A stretch of DNA of 64,000 bases from Callorhinus ursinus (GCF_003265705.1 NW_020312935.1:4451392-4515391); one strand, 5' to 3'. Shown: positions 1 through 11,914, counted from the first letter of the stretch. Notes: a model not told the origin generated them from the letters alone. Numbers and translations are program-made.

Positions 1-431
1 GCACTAACCCCCTGGAACCTGTGACTGTGACCTTATTTGGCAACAGGGTCTTTGCAGAGGCAATTAAGTTAAAGATTTGAAGATAAGATCACCTTGAATT
101 TAGAGTGGGCGTAGTATCAGTATAGGAGACAGAGCGGAGAGACACAGACACAAGGGAGGAGGCCATGTGAAGACCGAGCAGAGATGGGAGTCCGACAATT
201 CCAAGCCAACTGACGCCTCAAGCTAAGAGAGGCAAAGAAAGAATTTCCCACAATCCCACCCACACCTCCCTACCCACTCCCCCACCCTCCCCCAAGGTCA
301 TCCCCAGCCTAGAGGGATCAGGCCCTGTCCATACGGACACCTTGATTTCAGACTTCTGGCCTCCAGAACGTTGTTTTAAACCATCACGTCTGTGGTAACG
401 TGTTAAACAGATGAGGAATAGTAACCTAATA
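1..431 (+). mobile_element. Ancient MaLR/MLT1-like LTR fragment
   Basis: It shows the sequence order of mammalian MaLR-type LTRs: CCTTATTTGGCAACAGGGTC, then GGCCATGTGAAGAC, then GACACCTTGATTTCAGAC with CTTCTGGCCTCCAGAAC, ending in CCTAATAC. The 5' end is cut by the window. It is much diverged, with no coding potential. The subfamily is not certain. Confidence 0.65.
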
Positions 432-1128
432 CAATTAGCAACAAAGGCTTTAGAAGAGGTAGATTTCAACTGACATCAGGCTGAAACTCAAAGTCCTCTC
501 CCCACGACACATCCTTTAGAGGCCCAACTCCCAGGCCCACAGTAACTCCGGGAAAGAAAGAAGCCCTTCAGTCACAGGGGGTGTGGTCTTGCTCAAACTG
601 CGTTTCTTAGTTGTGATTCCAGATACAAAAGAGAATCCTAAACATATCATTATGCTTTATATTTCATAATTTTTAAAAAAAAACAAGTATTTTTCATGCT
701 CTATTCCAAAACAATTTTTTGATGCCACTTCTGACACAACAATCGATTCGCTTTAGAGAATCCGAGACTGAGGTAAGTATTTTAATGAAAAGTAAAAGGA
801 CGAAGCGAGGAGTGCTACAGTAGGAGAGCGGCAAGCAGCCTACCGCTGTCTTCCCCTGGAAGCTTCATGACCTTCCTCCGCCTTTCCATCTCTCTTTCCT
901 CTATTTTGCTAGGCCCCTCCTCCCTGGCAATTCCCTCCTGTTCCCTCAGGTGCCCCAGCCCCGCCCGGGGATCACTGCACACCTCACAACCAAAAGGGCA
1001 GCTGGCCTCCGGCTCAAAATGAGCTACCAGCTCGCAGGTGTTTGTCAGCTCCACCCTGAAAATAACAAATAATGCCCTTCCACCTTTCATTTTAAATAAG
1101 AAACTCTAAATAAATAAATAGATAGGTA

Positions 1129-1245
1129 GGGGCGCCTGGCCGGCTCAGTCAGTGAATGGTGCGACTCTTCATCTTGGGGTTGGCAGTTGAAGCCGCACGT
1201 TGGGTGTAGAGATTACTTAAAAATAAACTCTTAAAAAAAAAAAAA
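1129..1245 (+). repeat. Short-type CAN SINE
   Basis: Head GGGGCGCCTGGCCGGCTCAG, body ending GTTGGGTGTAGAGATTACTT, and a 13-A tail. This older, shorter subfamily lacks the CT-rich body. Confidence 0.9.
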
Positions 1246-1639
1246 GGACAGATAAATAAAAAGCCAGCTTTCTTTGCCTAGAATCCACAGACTGTTAAAA
1301 GACACGAAAGTGTCCGCTAGGGCAGTAATTCCTGAGCTCTTCTCATTAGCAAAATTAAACAAGTCAAGGGTCCACTGACTGGTTCAGTTTCCAGAGACAT
1401 CCAGAAAGACACAAAGATCTATCATAGTCCTTCTTGGTTAAAATACTTGAAATACCTGAGATCAAAAAAGCAGGGAGAACACTTTTCAATGTACTGTCCC
1501 GGGAACAACAGAGGACGCTGAATACTGGGAGGACGGCAGAAGATGATGGAGAGTGGCCGCTTTCACCTGCACTAAAATCTTGGTCTCCACAGAACACAGA
1601 GGGTACGTTCAAAACAGGGCTGGTTGACTCTTTATTTTT

Positions 1640-1960
1640 ATTATTGTTGAAATATAATTCACATGCCATAAATTCACCCTTTTAAAGCATACAATTCGGT
1701 AAGTTTTAGTATATTCACAGAGTAGCGCAAGCACTAATTCCATAACATTTCATCACCCCAAAAGAAACCCCATACCCATAAGCAGTCACCCTTCATTCCT
1801 CCCTGCACCCCAGCCTCTAGCAACCACTAAAGTACTTCCTGACTCTGTGGATCTGCCTATGCTGGACATTTCAAACCCATGGAATCATACAATACATGGA
1901 TATATAACCTTTTGTTTACCCATTCATCAGCTGATGGACTACTCAACATTTGGGTTGCTC
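1640..1960 (-). mobile_element. L1 relic, antisense
   Basis: Diverged sequence of the type found in old L1 3' regions read backwards (CATCACCCCAAAAGAAACCC, CAGCCTCTAGCAACCACTAA, GGACATTTC, GGAATCATACAATA). Non-coding. Confidence 0.55.
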
Positions 1961-2369
1961 GGACAGGTTGATTCTTGAAGCCGGGGGACAATAATGGTCA
2001 AGGGCACCTTTTCCAGGAAGGCAGCCAGCCTTCTGACTCTGCCTCTTCCAGAGCCTTTCATTCCACCCTGCCCAATCCAGAGCCAGGGTTAGTCTTTCAA
2101 TAATGCTTATAGACCCCACTCTGTGCCAGGCCCTGGAAATAACAAAAGTGAATGTCAGGGGGGTCCCTGCCTTCTGGGACCTCAGATCTCGCGGTCTGAG
2201 AGACCCCCGTTAAAGAAATCTTCAAAGAGCTTTTGGCACAAGAAAGCAACCACGCATAGGATTTCGCAAGGGATAGCTCCTGCAATTTCTAGAGCACCTG
2301 ATCCTTTTTCTCACCCAACTTCGACAAGAACCTTTCAGACCAGTCGATCTTTTCGAGGCAAATAGATCT

Positions 2370-2580
2370 GACCACTCACTAGCCTTTGAGTGACAGTGAA
2401 AAAGGGACTCACCCTCTCTCAATCTCAATTCTTCATCTGTGAAATAAACCTAAGAATATTACTTAATCTATAAGATTACTGAAAGGATTAAATGAGCTCA
2501 ACCAAGTAAAGCAACCAGCACACAGGAAGTGCCCTTTCAAACATTAACTAAAATACAAGCTAAAATAGTTCTTCTTGACA
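2370..2580 (+). repeat. MIR-like SINE
   Basis: The MIR core and tail pattern TCTCAATTCTTCATCTGTGA then ATAAGATTACTGAAAGGATT. Old and diverged. Confidence 0.5.
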
Positions 2581-3449
2581 CTAAAAGTCTAGGCTCTGCG
2601 ATTCCTCAAATTCTTGACCCAGCTTTGAGTCAAGAAACCACTGAACACTGATCTCAAGATGAAAGGACCTGTGTAGCACATGAACCAAGGAAGACCAAAA
2701 ACTGCTTACCAAGATTTTAATTTTAATTAGCCAGTTGTAGAAACAGCCAGAGCTTCTTAGTTATAATTATAGATCCACTCTATACTCACTTCTTAAAAAA
2801 CGTGGAAGAGAAGGGTCTGTTCAAAAATTCCTCCTTTCCTTCATACTCTCATGCTTTTCCAGTTCTTTCCAACACTAATTCTTTCTTGGCCTCTTTTCTC
2901 TGGCCAGTGTTGAGTTACCTTCCATTTTCCAAAGGCCCATATTGAAAAACAATCAAACAGAACTAAACTTTGCCAAATGACATCCATACAAAGGCCAAGC
3001 ACATAAAAAGAGAGAGGGAGGGACAGGGAAGGTCATATCTTTGGAAGCACAGTGGAATTATAGGCTAATAATAAAAGAGAACGGAAAGCAGACTGCACAA
3101 CAAAACAGGAAGCAAAAGACAAGGGTGACACAGACGAAGGGGACCTGCCCTAGGTCAGGACTGCCAAGCCTTCGTACTTGGTATTTTCCTAGAAGTACTT
3201 ATTAACACTTGACTTAAATCACTGTTTGTTTACCAGCTTGTGGGGAGGGGCAGAGGCCTGCAACTTTCTAAAAAAGATTCAGTTTGTTCATTTTAAGGGA
3301 AACAAGACCTTCCCTTTTGTTCCTACCTCTCAGAAATTCTACAATCTGTAACAGTCTACGGTGACTCAAAATCATTCAAAAGCAGCTCACTGATTTGATT
3401 CCAATGGGAGTTTATGTTCATGTACCCACTGCCACTTATCTCACTCATG

Positions 3450-3636
3450 GAAGCATGAGCTCTGGACTCAAAGACCAAGATTGAACTCCCAGCTCTTCCA
3501 TGTCAGAGCTACATGACCTCATGCACGTCACTCCGCCAGAGCGAGGTTCTGTTTGTTGTAAATCTGTAAAACAACAGAATACCTGACAAACAATATGCAT
3601 TCAACGCATGTCAGGTAAAAACAGTATTTAAACATT
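3450..3636 (+). repeat. MIR-like SINE
   Basis: AGCTCTGGACTCAAAGACC, ACATGACCTCATGCACGTCA and TAAATCTGTAAAACAAC fit the MIR order. Confidence 0.5.
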
Positions 3637-3841
3637 GGGCGCCTGGGTGGCTCAGTCGTTAAGCGTCTGCCTTCGGCTCGGGTCATGATCCCGGGGTTCT
3701 GGGATCGAGCCCCACATCGGGCTCCCTGCTCCGCGGGAAGCCTGCTTCTCCCTCTCCCGCTCCCCCGCCCCCGCTTGTGTTCCTGCTCTCGCTGTCTCTC
3801 TCTGTCAAATAAATAAACAAAATCTTAAAAAAAAAAAAAAC
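3637..3841 (+). repeat. CAN SINE, full length, with target duplication
   Basis: Complete element with a 14-A tail, flanked by a perfect 17-bp duplication AACAGTATTTAAACATT (3620-3636 and 3842-3858). The perfect duplication points to a fairly recent insertion. Confidence 0.97.
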
Positions 3842-3889
3842 AACAGTATTTAAACATTAAAAACTCATTACCCCTCCTTCTAGGCTGTG

Positions 3890-4510
3890 TCTTCCCCACG
3901 GTTCTTGGAGGTCTCTAAACTCAATTGCCTGCTTCTAGCCTTGCTCCTCTATACTCTTTCTCCACACGGCAACCAGAGTGAGCCTGTTAAAAGGCAGGGT
4001 AGGTTGTGTCCACTCCGCTGCTTAAAACCCTCCAGTGACCCCAACTCACTCCAACTAAAAACCATCAGCCTTACAATGGGCTGCAAGGCCCCCCATGACC
4101 TGCCCATCTCTCCCCTTGCCCCTAGGACCTCTTTACCTCATCCTACTACTCTCTTTGCTCACACCCCTGCAGCCATCCTAGCCTCCTAGGTAGCCCACAA
4201 AGCTGCCAGGGGTGCTCTTTCTTACAGCTACTGAATTTGCTGTCCCCTCCACCTGGACCACAATGTCCCCACTCACACGGCTCTTGCCCTCACCTCCTTC
4301 GGATCATTACTCAACAGTCACCTTCCCAGGAAGGCATCTCTACAGACCCTATGCAAAACTGCAGCCCCAGCCAACATTCCACATTCCGCTTCCCTTTATT
4401 ACAATAAAATACGCATTTTACTTGGTTATTTTATTGCTCCTTTCCACTAAAATTTAAGTTCCACAAGGGCAGGGGTTTTTGCTTTTCTTGTGTATTATAT
4501 TCCCAGTGTT
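3890..4510 (+). repeat. L2-like ancient repeat
   Basis: It shows the motif order common to L2 3' relics: CCTCCACCTGGACCACAATG, GTCACCTTCCCAGGAAGGC, TTAAGTTCCACAAGGGCAGG, then CCCAGTGTTTAGAAGAG. The matching tail resumes at about 4813 after a MER5-type insertion. Confidence 0.5.
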
Positions 4511-4815
4511 TAGAAGAGCACTGTCCAATATGATGTTTAATTTTCTAGGAAACACATTTTAAAAAGTGAAAAGAAGCAGATGAGATTAATTTCAATTATA
4601 TTGCATTTAACCCAATAAACCTAAAATGTTATCATGTATTAGCATATGTTATTATATTAATATTATGCTTGTTATAACATTTTAAAAAATCAGTGACATA
4701 TTTTACCTTTTTTTTTTTTTCTTCAAACTGACTCTTCAAACTCTGGTGTGTACTTTGTACTCCATAGCATATCTCCAGTACTCACCATACTGGACAGTGC
4801 AACTCTAGAGTAGGC
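4510..4815. mobile_element. MER5-type hAT-Charlie DNA transposon relic
   Basis: Inverted ends GCACTGTCCAATATGATG and CATACTGGACAGTGC bound an AT-rich interior. It interrupts the L2-like relic. Non-autonomous, no transposase frame. Confidence 0.6.
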
Positions 4816-5024
4816 ACTTACATATTCATTGAATGAAAGAATGTTCTCCCAGGAAGAGGCATCTATGGTATAGTACAGAGTCTTTTAAACTTCAATTTCA
4901 TGCTATATTCACATTTTTTGGAATGATATATATATATGCTATTTTTTCCTTAAAATGTCATACTTTTTATACTTGAAAAAATGCTTTAAAATAAAATTTT
5001 ATATTCCTTCTATTAATGGGAGAG

Positions 5025-5170
5025 AATGGGTCTATGACCAAAAGGCCTGAGCTTGAGTCCCTGCTCATTCACTAGCTCTGGAATCTAAAGCAAGAACTTC
5101 ACTGAGCCTCAGTTTCCACATCTGTGGAATAGGGACAATCCTGACCTTTGCAGGATCATGGTCACAAGAT
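5025..5170 (+). repeat. MIR-like SINE
   Basis: GAGCCTCAGTTTCCACATCT followed by GGAATAGGGACAATCCTGAC is the MIR core. Confidence 0.65.
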
Positions 5171-6449
5171 GTTGGTAAAAGCTCCCTGTAACCAAGGAAG
5201 TTATCATTAGTTAAAAGCGACCAAGAAGCTAACTCAAGCCTTTTTCCCATACCCATCATTTGCATATGGACCAATATAACACAGAAAATGGTCTGATAAG
5301 AGAAGAGCTAGGTCTTGGGTTCAAATCCCTTGTCCTCCACTTATAGCTGTGTGACATTCAGAAAGTTATTCATTCAGCAAACATTTACCAAGTGCCCACA
5401 ACATGCCAGCCACTAGGGTGGTAGCCAAATAAGATATGAACACTGCCCTTGGAGGATGTGCAGTCTAGGAGGAAGAAAGACACCAGTAAACAAGAAAGCA
5501 ACAAATAGTTAAAAAAAAAAAAAAAAAAACAAGTCGCTCTCCCTTAGGTCTGTTTGTTCATTGTTAAATGTGAATAATACCTCCCCAGCCTAACTCAAAG
5601 GCCACTACAGAAAATAATTTTTAAATGTTTGTCAAATACTCCAAAAACTTTAACTTGTATGTCAGCAAAGTCATTTTTTTTTCCTACTTGTAATCCAAAA
5701 CGACTCCAGCTCCTCTGAATATCCACTTTGAACATTCACTCCAGTTACACCACATCTATGAAATTTATTTCACTTCTGCAAATTTTAGTAAACATGAGGA
5801 AAAAGAGGATAAGGAGCTTTTACACAGGTATTTAATATCAAAATAATGATTCAGGTCACAATGCTAAGGAACACAACAAAGACCTCTCAGTCACTCTACC
5901 TAGTTACAGTTTGTCCAGATAAACAGTCACATGATAAGGGAAACTGAATAATTTAAACCGAAGAAAGAAGAGAAGTCATAAAGCAGTACAGACACTCTGT
6001 CCAAGATTTCTGCAGTCACTGTTGCTGAGGTAATGCTGGGCTAAGTCGTGGTCAACAGTTTAGGCTAAAAGCCATTTTATGGCCACAGCAAAGTGCCCAC
6101 ACTCCTTTTTTAAGCCTCGAAGTTGATGTGATCTGGGAAAAATCTCAAAGAAAGATGATCTGAAGGGCTAGGTTCCCAAGAAGTGGAACCCTACCCAACC
6201 AGGACTAAGTGGGTGTGACGAAAGCAAAATGATCAAGATTCTGTGATGCTTCCTGAAGTTTAAAAAAACTGAATGGGACCGAAATCAAAGTCTTGGGTAA
6301 CAATCATTTCCAAAAAGAAAAGGAAGAAGACTCTCAGCTGGTTTCACACATCTTCCTGATTTCTCCTTTCCCTCCATGTCATATACTCAGGCGCCCCCTT
6401 CCAGCTCAGTCCCAAGTCGCCCCTTCCTCCAGTCCCGATCCCTCCACAA

Positions 6450-6960
6450 AGGTCACGCCTCTTCATCCCTGGCACCTAAGCTCCTTTCCCTCTTCCGGCA
6501 GGACTCGCTGGCCACCGCACCCCCGGCTGTCTCCGCGCCCACCTCCAAGCACCCCCGCGCGCGGCCCTCCGCACTCCCACCCCGCTCGGGCGGGAGCCGG
6601 GACACCCCTCCTCGGAGGCCGGAACCTCCGCGCCAGGCCCCTCCCACAGGAAGCCGCCGCCCCCCGGCGCCCGGACCGCACCGCCCCGGCCCACCCCGCG
6701 CCGCCCGCCGTCCCCCGCCCGCTCCGCGCCCCCGACCCGCCCGCCCGCCGCACCCCCCGCGCCCCCCGCGCCCATCGCGCCGGCGCTCGCTACCTGCCGC
6801 GGCCACAGAAGCGGCGCCCAACTCCGCTCCCACTTCCGCCTTCCACCGCCCTCACTCGGGCCGGGTCACGTGACTGCGCGCGGTCACCTGACCCGGAAGA
6901 GGCTGGCCGGACCCGCAGGTGTGGACAACCTAGGCCTGGCTTGGGCGCCTTTGGCCGGGA
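6450..6960 (-). promoter_or_regulatory. WWP2: WWP2 CpG-island promoter
   Basis: This is a very GC-rich, CpG-dense block of about 500 bp in otherwise AT-rich surroundings, with no TATA box. It has a palindromic GTCACGTGAC E-box at 6865-6874, a second E-box-like GGTCACCTGAC at 6882-6892 and an ETS site CCGGAAG at 6893-6899. Long open frames on both strands here (for example 6293-7315 plus) are products of GC richness. Confidence 0.75.
6794..6864 (-). other. WWP2: WWP2 non-coding exon 1 (inferred)
   Basis: On the minus strand, CTTCTGTGGCCGCGGCAG is followed by a GTAGCG donor at 6793, inside the CpG island. Human WWP2, a NEDD4-family HECT ubiquitin ligase, starts divergently about 7 kb from NOB1. 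The island lies 6.9 kb from the NOB1 ATG in the matching orientation. The upstream end of the exon is not defined; I set it at the E-box. No WWP2 coding exon lies in the window. The assignment is by synteny plus donor site, not by protein. Confidence 0.65.
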
Positions 6961-7412
6961 GCCGGCCCTCTTATCCTTTGTATGTGTCAAAGTGGAAGGG
7001 GTTTGCACTCAGCAGCTGGTCCCGGAGCAAGCAAATAAGTTGAAGGCTCAGTGTCTGCCAGGCGCTTCATTCACTCCCTCAACCCCGGAGGCGGGTCTAT
7101 CATTAAGCCCCATTTTACAGGTGAGAGGAAGCCAATCAAGTCAACAAGTATTTATGAGCTACTTAGGGTTACCCAGTAAATACGGACGCCTATTTAAATT
7201 TGAATTTCAGATAACCAACTATGCAATATGTAGATGTGCCCCCAAATACTGCAGGAGAGTATTATACTATAAATATTCCCATGCCATATGTCAAAAAAAA
7301 TTATTTGTTGTTTAGCTAAAAATTGGGGCATTCTGTATTTTTACTAGCTGTATCCGGCAACCCTATACCTAATAGATACCAGGCACCATTCCAGGCTCTA
7401 GAAACAAAAGTA

Positions 7413-7600
7413 GGGGCGGCTGGGTGGCTCAGTCGTTAAGCGTCTGCCTTCGGCTCGGGTCATGATTCCAGGGTCCTGGGATCCAGCCCCGCATCAGGCT
7501 CCCTGCTTGGCGGGAAGCCTGCTTCTCCCTCTCCCACTCCCCCTGCTTGTGTTCCCTCTCTCGCTGTCTTTCTGGCAAAAAATAAAATCTTTTAAAAAAA
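7413..7600 (+). repeat. CAN SINE
   Basis: Full-length body, flanked by the short duplication CAAAAGTAG (about 7405 and 7615). A CA-rich stretch follows its tail. Confidence 0.95.
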
Positions 7601-8208
7601 CGCACACACACACACAAAAGTAGCCTTTATGGAGCATCTGTTTTTGTGACATAGAGCTAAGATAGGAAAGCTTCAAAACCCCTGGTTGGGTCCATAAAAT
7701 GCCCGCCACACCAAATTAGACCCCATTCTCTTAATCTACAAAGCAGATAGAATTTTATTAGTTATAAAGAACATTTTAAATCAACATTCTGTACTGATAG
7801 TATGGACCTTCACCTTTGATAAGTTGAATGAAGACTCAATTTTTTTCGCTCTTAATCAGCATTAACTAAAATTAATACTAATCACTTAATTAGCCTTAAG
7901 CATTGCGAATTAATTGTGTTATTTTGGGGGTTTCAAATTTACATGGATCCTATTATGCATGCAAATTAAATTGGTTGAGCACTTTGTCTCTACTTTTCCT
8001 ATTCCCCTTCCAAATCCAGGAGATGGTATTTCATGGAGATACAGGCCTCTCTTAATATCTTAAACTCTACATTAATTCCATTTATATAAAACTATTAAAA
8101 CTTCTCTAGTTCCACTGAAGGAAGCTTTCCTTATTCCAGAGGCATTAGGAAAGGATTCCTTGATTTGGTGGCATTTGAATAGATGTTTACCAAAAGAAAG
8201 GACTAGGC

Positions 8209-8436
8209 GGGGCTCCTGGGTGTCTCCTTTAAGAGCCGTTAAGCGTCTGCTTTCACCTCAGGTCATGTTCCCAGGATTGTGGGATGAGCCCCTCATGGAG
8301 CCCCGCATCAGGCTCCCTTCCCTGCAGGGAGCTTGCTTCTCTCTCTCTCCCTCTGCCTGCCACTCCCCCTGCTTGTGCGCTCTCCCACCCTGCCCCTGCT
8401 CTGTCAAATAAATAAAATCTTAAAAAAAAAAAAAAA
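8209..8436 (+). repeat. CAN SINE, variant head
   Basis: The head is altered (CTCCTGGGTGTCTCCTTTAA), with a 15-A tail. Imperfect target duplication GACTAGGCG / GACTAAGCG. Confidence 0.9.
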
Positions 8437-8488
8437 GGACTAAGCGAACATGCTCACAATTGTGCATTAAAGGACTAAAACCTAAAGT

Positions 8489-8490
<2 letters not shown>

Positions 8491-8530
<40 letters not shown>
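8491..8530. repeat. (CA)20 microsatellite
   Basis: Uninterrupted AC dinucleotide run of 40 bp, 55 bp after a SINE tail. Confidence 0.98.
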
Positions 8531-8535
<5 letters not shown>

Positions 8536-8549
8536 CACCTATGAGGCCA

Positions 8550-8950
8550 TACATGATCCCTCCCCACACCTCATCTCCAGTTACTCTTTTTGGATTTGAC
8601 TTTCCCTTTGCCTGGAAAGCACTTTCCCCAGAATCAGATGGCTGACTCCTTCATCTCTCATCAGATGTTTGCTCAACTATCACAGTAAAGCCTTTCCTGA
8701 TCAGCCTGTTTAACCATGCAACCCATCTCTTACTTCCCCTCCTACCATCCCCTGTTCCTGCTTTATTTTTTTTGTCCAGATTTCCTCCATACTTACCACT
8801 ATCTGACATATATGAATGTATGCATGTGTGTATATGTAATCTGTTTCCCACTACAAGAATTTTGAGACAGGAGCCATATCCCTAAAGCCATATTCGTAAA
8901 GCAGTGCCTAGCTCACAGGAGGTCTCCTTAAGCAAACTGCTGAATGAATA
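8550..8950 (+). repeat. L2-like ancient repeat
   Basis: TTTGCCTGGAAAGCACTTTC, GTAAAGCCTTTCCTGATCAG and CAGTGCCTAGCTCACAGGAG, ending CTGAATGAATAG, follow the L2 3' pattern. Confidence 0.55.
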
Positions 8951-9161
8951 GATTTCATCAACATTTATTGAGCACTGAACACATTGCTGTAGATCCCACA
9001 GTATAGAAGACTTTTCTAAAAGACACACAAAAAAATCTAAAGTATGTTTTCATAAAAGTGTCCCCTGAAAGTTAAAAGGTAAATTGAAATGTTCATTTGA
9101 GGAAAAAGACCCCTAAAACACAGTCCCTGATTTCCAACTTACTTAAAGAGGACATACAATT

Positions 9162-9349
9162 GGGGTCCCTGGGTGCTCAGTCAGTTAAGCGGCTGCCTTT
9201 GGCTTGGGTCATGATCCTGGGGTCCTGGGATCAAGCCCCGGCACCACATTTGGCTCCCTGCTCAGCGGGGAGTCTTCTCCCCCCCACCCCTGCTCCTCCC
9301 CCTGCTCATGTTCTCTCATTCTCTCAAATAAAATCTTTAAAAAAAAAAG
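9162..9349 (+). repeat. CAN SINE
   Basis: Diverged head (GGGGTCCCTGGGTGCTCAG), body and A tail. Flanks share ATACAATT / ACACAATT. Confidence 0.93.
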
Positions 9350-9790
9350 ATACACAATTAATTACAGTGCAAAGCAGAAATAATAGCTGCTCATTGAGCA
9401 ACAGAACTAAAACGTCTTAAGTGTGGTAAGAAAGAAAAGTTCAAATCTGTCCTTGGGGAAAAGTCTGATTTGAGTAATCAGAGACTGGTTTACAGAAGGG
9501 ACCACTGAGCTGCTTCTTGGAGACTAAGCAAGTAATGATTGGCCAGCACAATTTTCTGGAAGAAGAAAAAACAAGGGCAAAGACAGAGACAAAAAGTTTG
9601 GGACACTCCCAAGAATGTTCAAAGGAATTCTAGGGATACTTACTGATTTCACATAGTGTTTCTTCTGCATCAAGTTTCTCTCTCCCCCTAGCCCAGTGTT
9701 AAGTGCATAGTTTCGCAGCCTCTACATGTACAGTCCTGGAAATGAACTCAGATCTTCACTGGCACACAAGATGTTTCTCTCTCTCTCTCT

Positions 9791-9990
9791 TTTTTTTTTT
9801 AAGGATTTTTATTTATTCATTTGAAAGAGCACAAGTTGGGGGCGTGGGTGGAGGGGCTGAGAGAGAAGCAGATTCCCAGCTGAGCAGGGAGCCCGATGCA
9901 GGGCTCAATGTGGGGCTCTATCCCAGGACCCCAGGAACATGACCTGAGCCAAAGGCAGACGCTTAACCAACTGAGCCACCCAAGCGCCCC
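9791..9990 (-). repeat. CAN SINE, antisense
   Basis: T-run and AAGGATTTTTATTTATTC at the left, CACCCAAGCGCCCC at the right. Confidence 0.95.
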
Positions 9991-10380
9991 AACCTTTCTT
10001 TTTTCATAAAGGGCTTCACATGTAAAAATTGATATTATCTCCAAATGAGTCATACATTGAATCCTTCTACATGTGTTTCAAAGTGTTAATTTAATGCAAA
10101 CTGTTTAAAGTGACCATAATTTTTGTAATAGTGTTAGATTTCTTTACCTTTTGAAAAACCATAAACTTCAAAAAATTGAACTGTTTCAGGGCTCACTTCA
10201 CCTGTGAGAGACCCTGTCCCCAGATACCCTCAGCTACCACACATACTACCTTCAATTTCCTGAACGCCACTTGGGACTTTCATACCTCAGTGCCTCTGCC
10301 CTCCTTGTCCTTCAAGATCTGGCTCCAAATTCACAGACTCTGAAGGTGCCCCTAGACACTACACTAAATACCATTCTGTT

Positions 10381-10589
10381 GGGGCACCTGGGTGGCTCAG
10401 TCGTTAAGCGTCTGCCTTCGGCTCGGGTCATGATCCCAGGGACCTGGGATCGAGCCCCGCATCGGGCTCCCTGCTCCGCGGGAAGCCTGCTTCTCCCTCT
10501 CCCGCTCCCCCTGCTTGTGTTCCCTCTCTCGCTGTGTCTCTCTCCATCAAATAAATAGATAAAATCCTCAAAAAATCAATCAATAAATA
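10381..10589 (+). repeat. CAN SINE with target duplication
   Basis: Flanked by AATACCATTCTGTT (10367-10380) and AATACCATTTTGTT after the tail. Confidence 0.96.
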
Positions 10590-10751
10590 AATACCATTTT
10601 GTTATATCACCCAACCCATGGTGGTATAAAGGAGCTCCCAATACATATTTGTGGAATAAATTAGATTCCTTCTAAGGCTTTAGGGGACTTGGAGACTAAT
10701 GTTACAAGGTAACAGAAAAGCAATTAAAATACTATTAAAAATGACAAAAGA

Positions 10752-10987
10752 GGGGTGCCTGGGTGGATCAGTCGTTAAGCGGCTGCCTTCGGCTCAGGTC
10801 ATGATCCCAGGGTCCTGGGATCGAGCCCCGCATCGGGCTCCCTGCTCGCGCCGGGAAGCCTGCTTCTCCCTCTCCCACTCCCTCTGCTTGTGTTCCCTCT
10901 CTCGCTGTGTCTCTCTCTGTCAAATAAATAAAATCTTTAAAAAAACAACAATAACCCATAAAGTTAATTCAAGAAAATGTTTTAAAA
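10752..10987 (+). repeat. CAN SINE with long 3' tail
   Basis: Body ends near 10945, but the target duplication AAAATGACAAAAGA (before, and again at about 10988) shows that about 40 bp of extra tail or transduced sequence was inserted with it. Confidence 0.9.
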
Positions 10988-11107
10988 AAAAATGACAAAA
11001 GATACAAGGTGTCCAGAGACCTTTTGTATTAATAAATATTCTCAGTGTTCACTGGAGAATGAAGGGTTCCAAGCCTGATCTTCCTTTTCCTGAATGTTCC
11101 CCTAAAT

Positions 11108-11418
11108 CTGTGGTTCTCAAGTGTGCCCCCAGCTCAGCAAGAGCAGCATCACATAAAACTTATTAGAAATGCACATTCTCAGGCACTGCCCAGATCTACA
11201 AATCAGAATCTGAGGAAGAGGCCTGGCCATCCATTTTTGGTTTTGTTTTTGTTTTTAAGATTTTAAGTAACCTCTACACCCAATGTGGGGCTTAAACTCA
11301 GGACCCCAAGATGAAGAGTTGCATGCTCCACAGGCTGAGTCAGCCAGGCACCCCTAACCCATCTGCTTTTACAAGCTTTCCAGGTGATTCTGATGCACAC
11401 TCCAGTTTGAGAACCACT
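11108..11418 (+). mobile_element. MER5A-like hAT relic split by a SINE
   Basis: The inverted ends TGTGGTTCTCAAG and TTTGAGAACCACTGA bound sequence typical of MER5A (CAGAATCTGAGGAAGAGGCC, CCAGGTGATTCTGATGCACA). A short antisense CAN SINE sits inside it. Confidence 0.7.
11250..11354 (-). repeat. Short-type CAN SINE, antisense
   Basis: TTAAGTAACCTCTACACCCA through CAGCCAGGCACCCC, inserted in the MER5A-like relic. Confidence 0.9.
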
Positions 11419-11701
11419 GATCTAGATCATACTTCTCCATCCTAGGGTTTACAGAATTATTACTGCCAACTTTAATAAACCTCTTCTATTATGGAGTCCA
11501 GCTCCCACATCCTCCCTTTTTAGGCAATAGGAGCAATCAATTAAAGAAGGAGAGAAGAGAATACTAGTGTTGAGTGGATTATATAGTCTAGGCATGGGTA
11601 TTCAGAGTAAGGGGAATAAATGCAGAGGGGTCACAGGCACCCCAACTATTTCAGAAATGGCATCAAGGGGAGTACTGGTTTAAAAAGAAGGTATGGAGGT
11701 A

Positions 11702-11914
11702 GGGGGCACCTGGGCGGCTCAGTCAGTTAAGCCGTCCAGCTCTTGGTTTTGGCTCAGGTCATGATCTCAGGGTAGTGGGATTGAGCCTGGTATAGGGCCC
11801 CACAATCAGCGGGGAGTCTGCTTGGGATTCTCTCTGTCCCTCTTCCTCTGCCTCTCACCCCGACACATGCTCTTTTTCTCCCTCTCTCAAATAAATTAAA
11901 TCTTTTTTTAAAAA
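11702..11914 (+). repeat. CAN SINE, older subfamily
   Basis: GGGGCACCTGGGCGGCTCAG head, with a longer insertion CCGTCCAGCTCTTGGTTTTG that marks a different subfamily from its neighbours. Confidence 0.92.

Larger units (their letters stand above)
1..6793 (-). other. WWP2: WWP2 first-intron sequence (inferred)
   Basis: Everything downstream of the WWP2 exon 1 donor on the minus strand. It contains relics of an LTR, CAN SINEs, MIR, L1, L2 and MER5, each listed separately where recognised. The remaining stretches (about 440-1120, 2580-3440, 5380-6290) show no gene or element I recognise. Confidence 0.6.

Noticed and set aside
6293..7315. 340-codon plus-strand open frame, and several others on both strands of the same island
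   Set aside because: It spans the WWP2 CpG island, where stop codons are rare because of GC content. The composition is Pro/Arg/Ala-rich, with no domain or splice support.
10271..10995. Repeated small proteins with motifs such as [20 protein letters not shown]
   Set aside because: These are translations of CAN SINE bodies and recur in most copies on either strand across the window. They are not genes.
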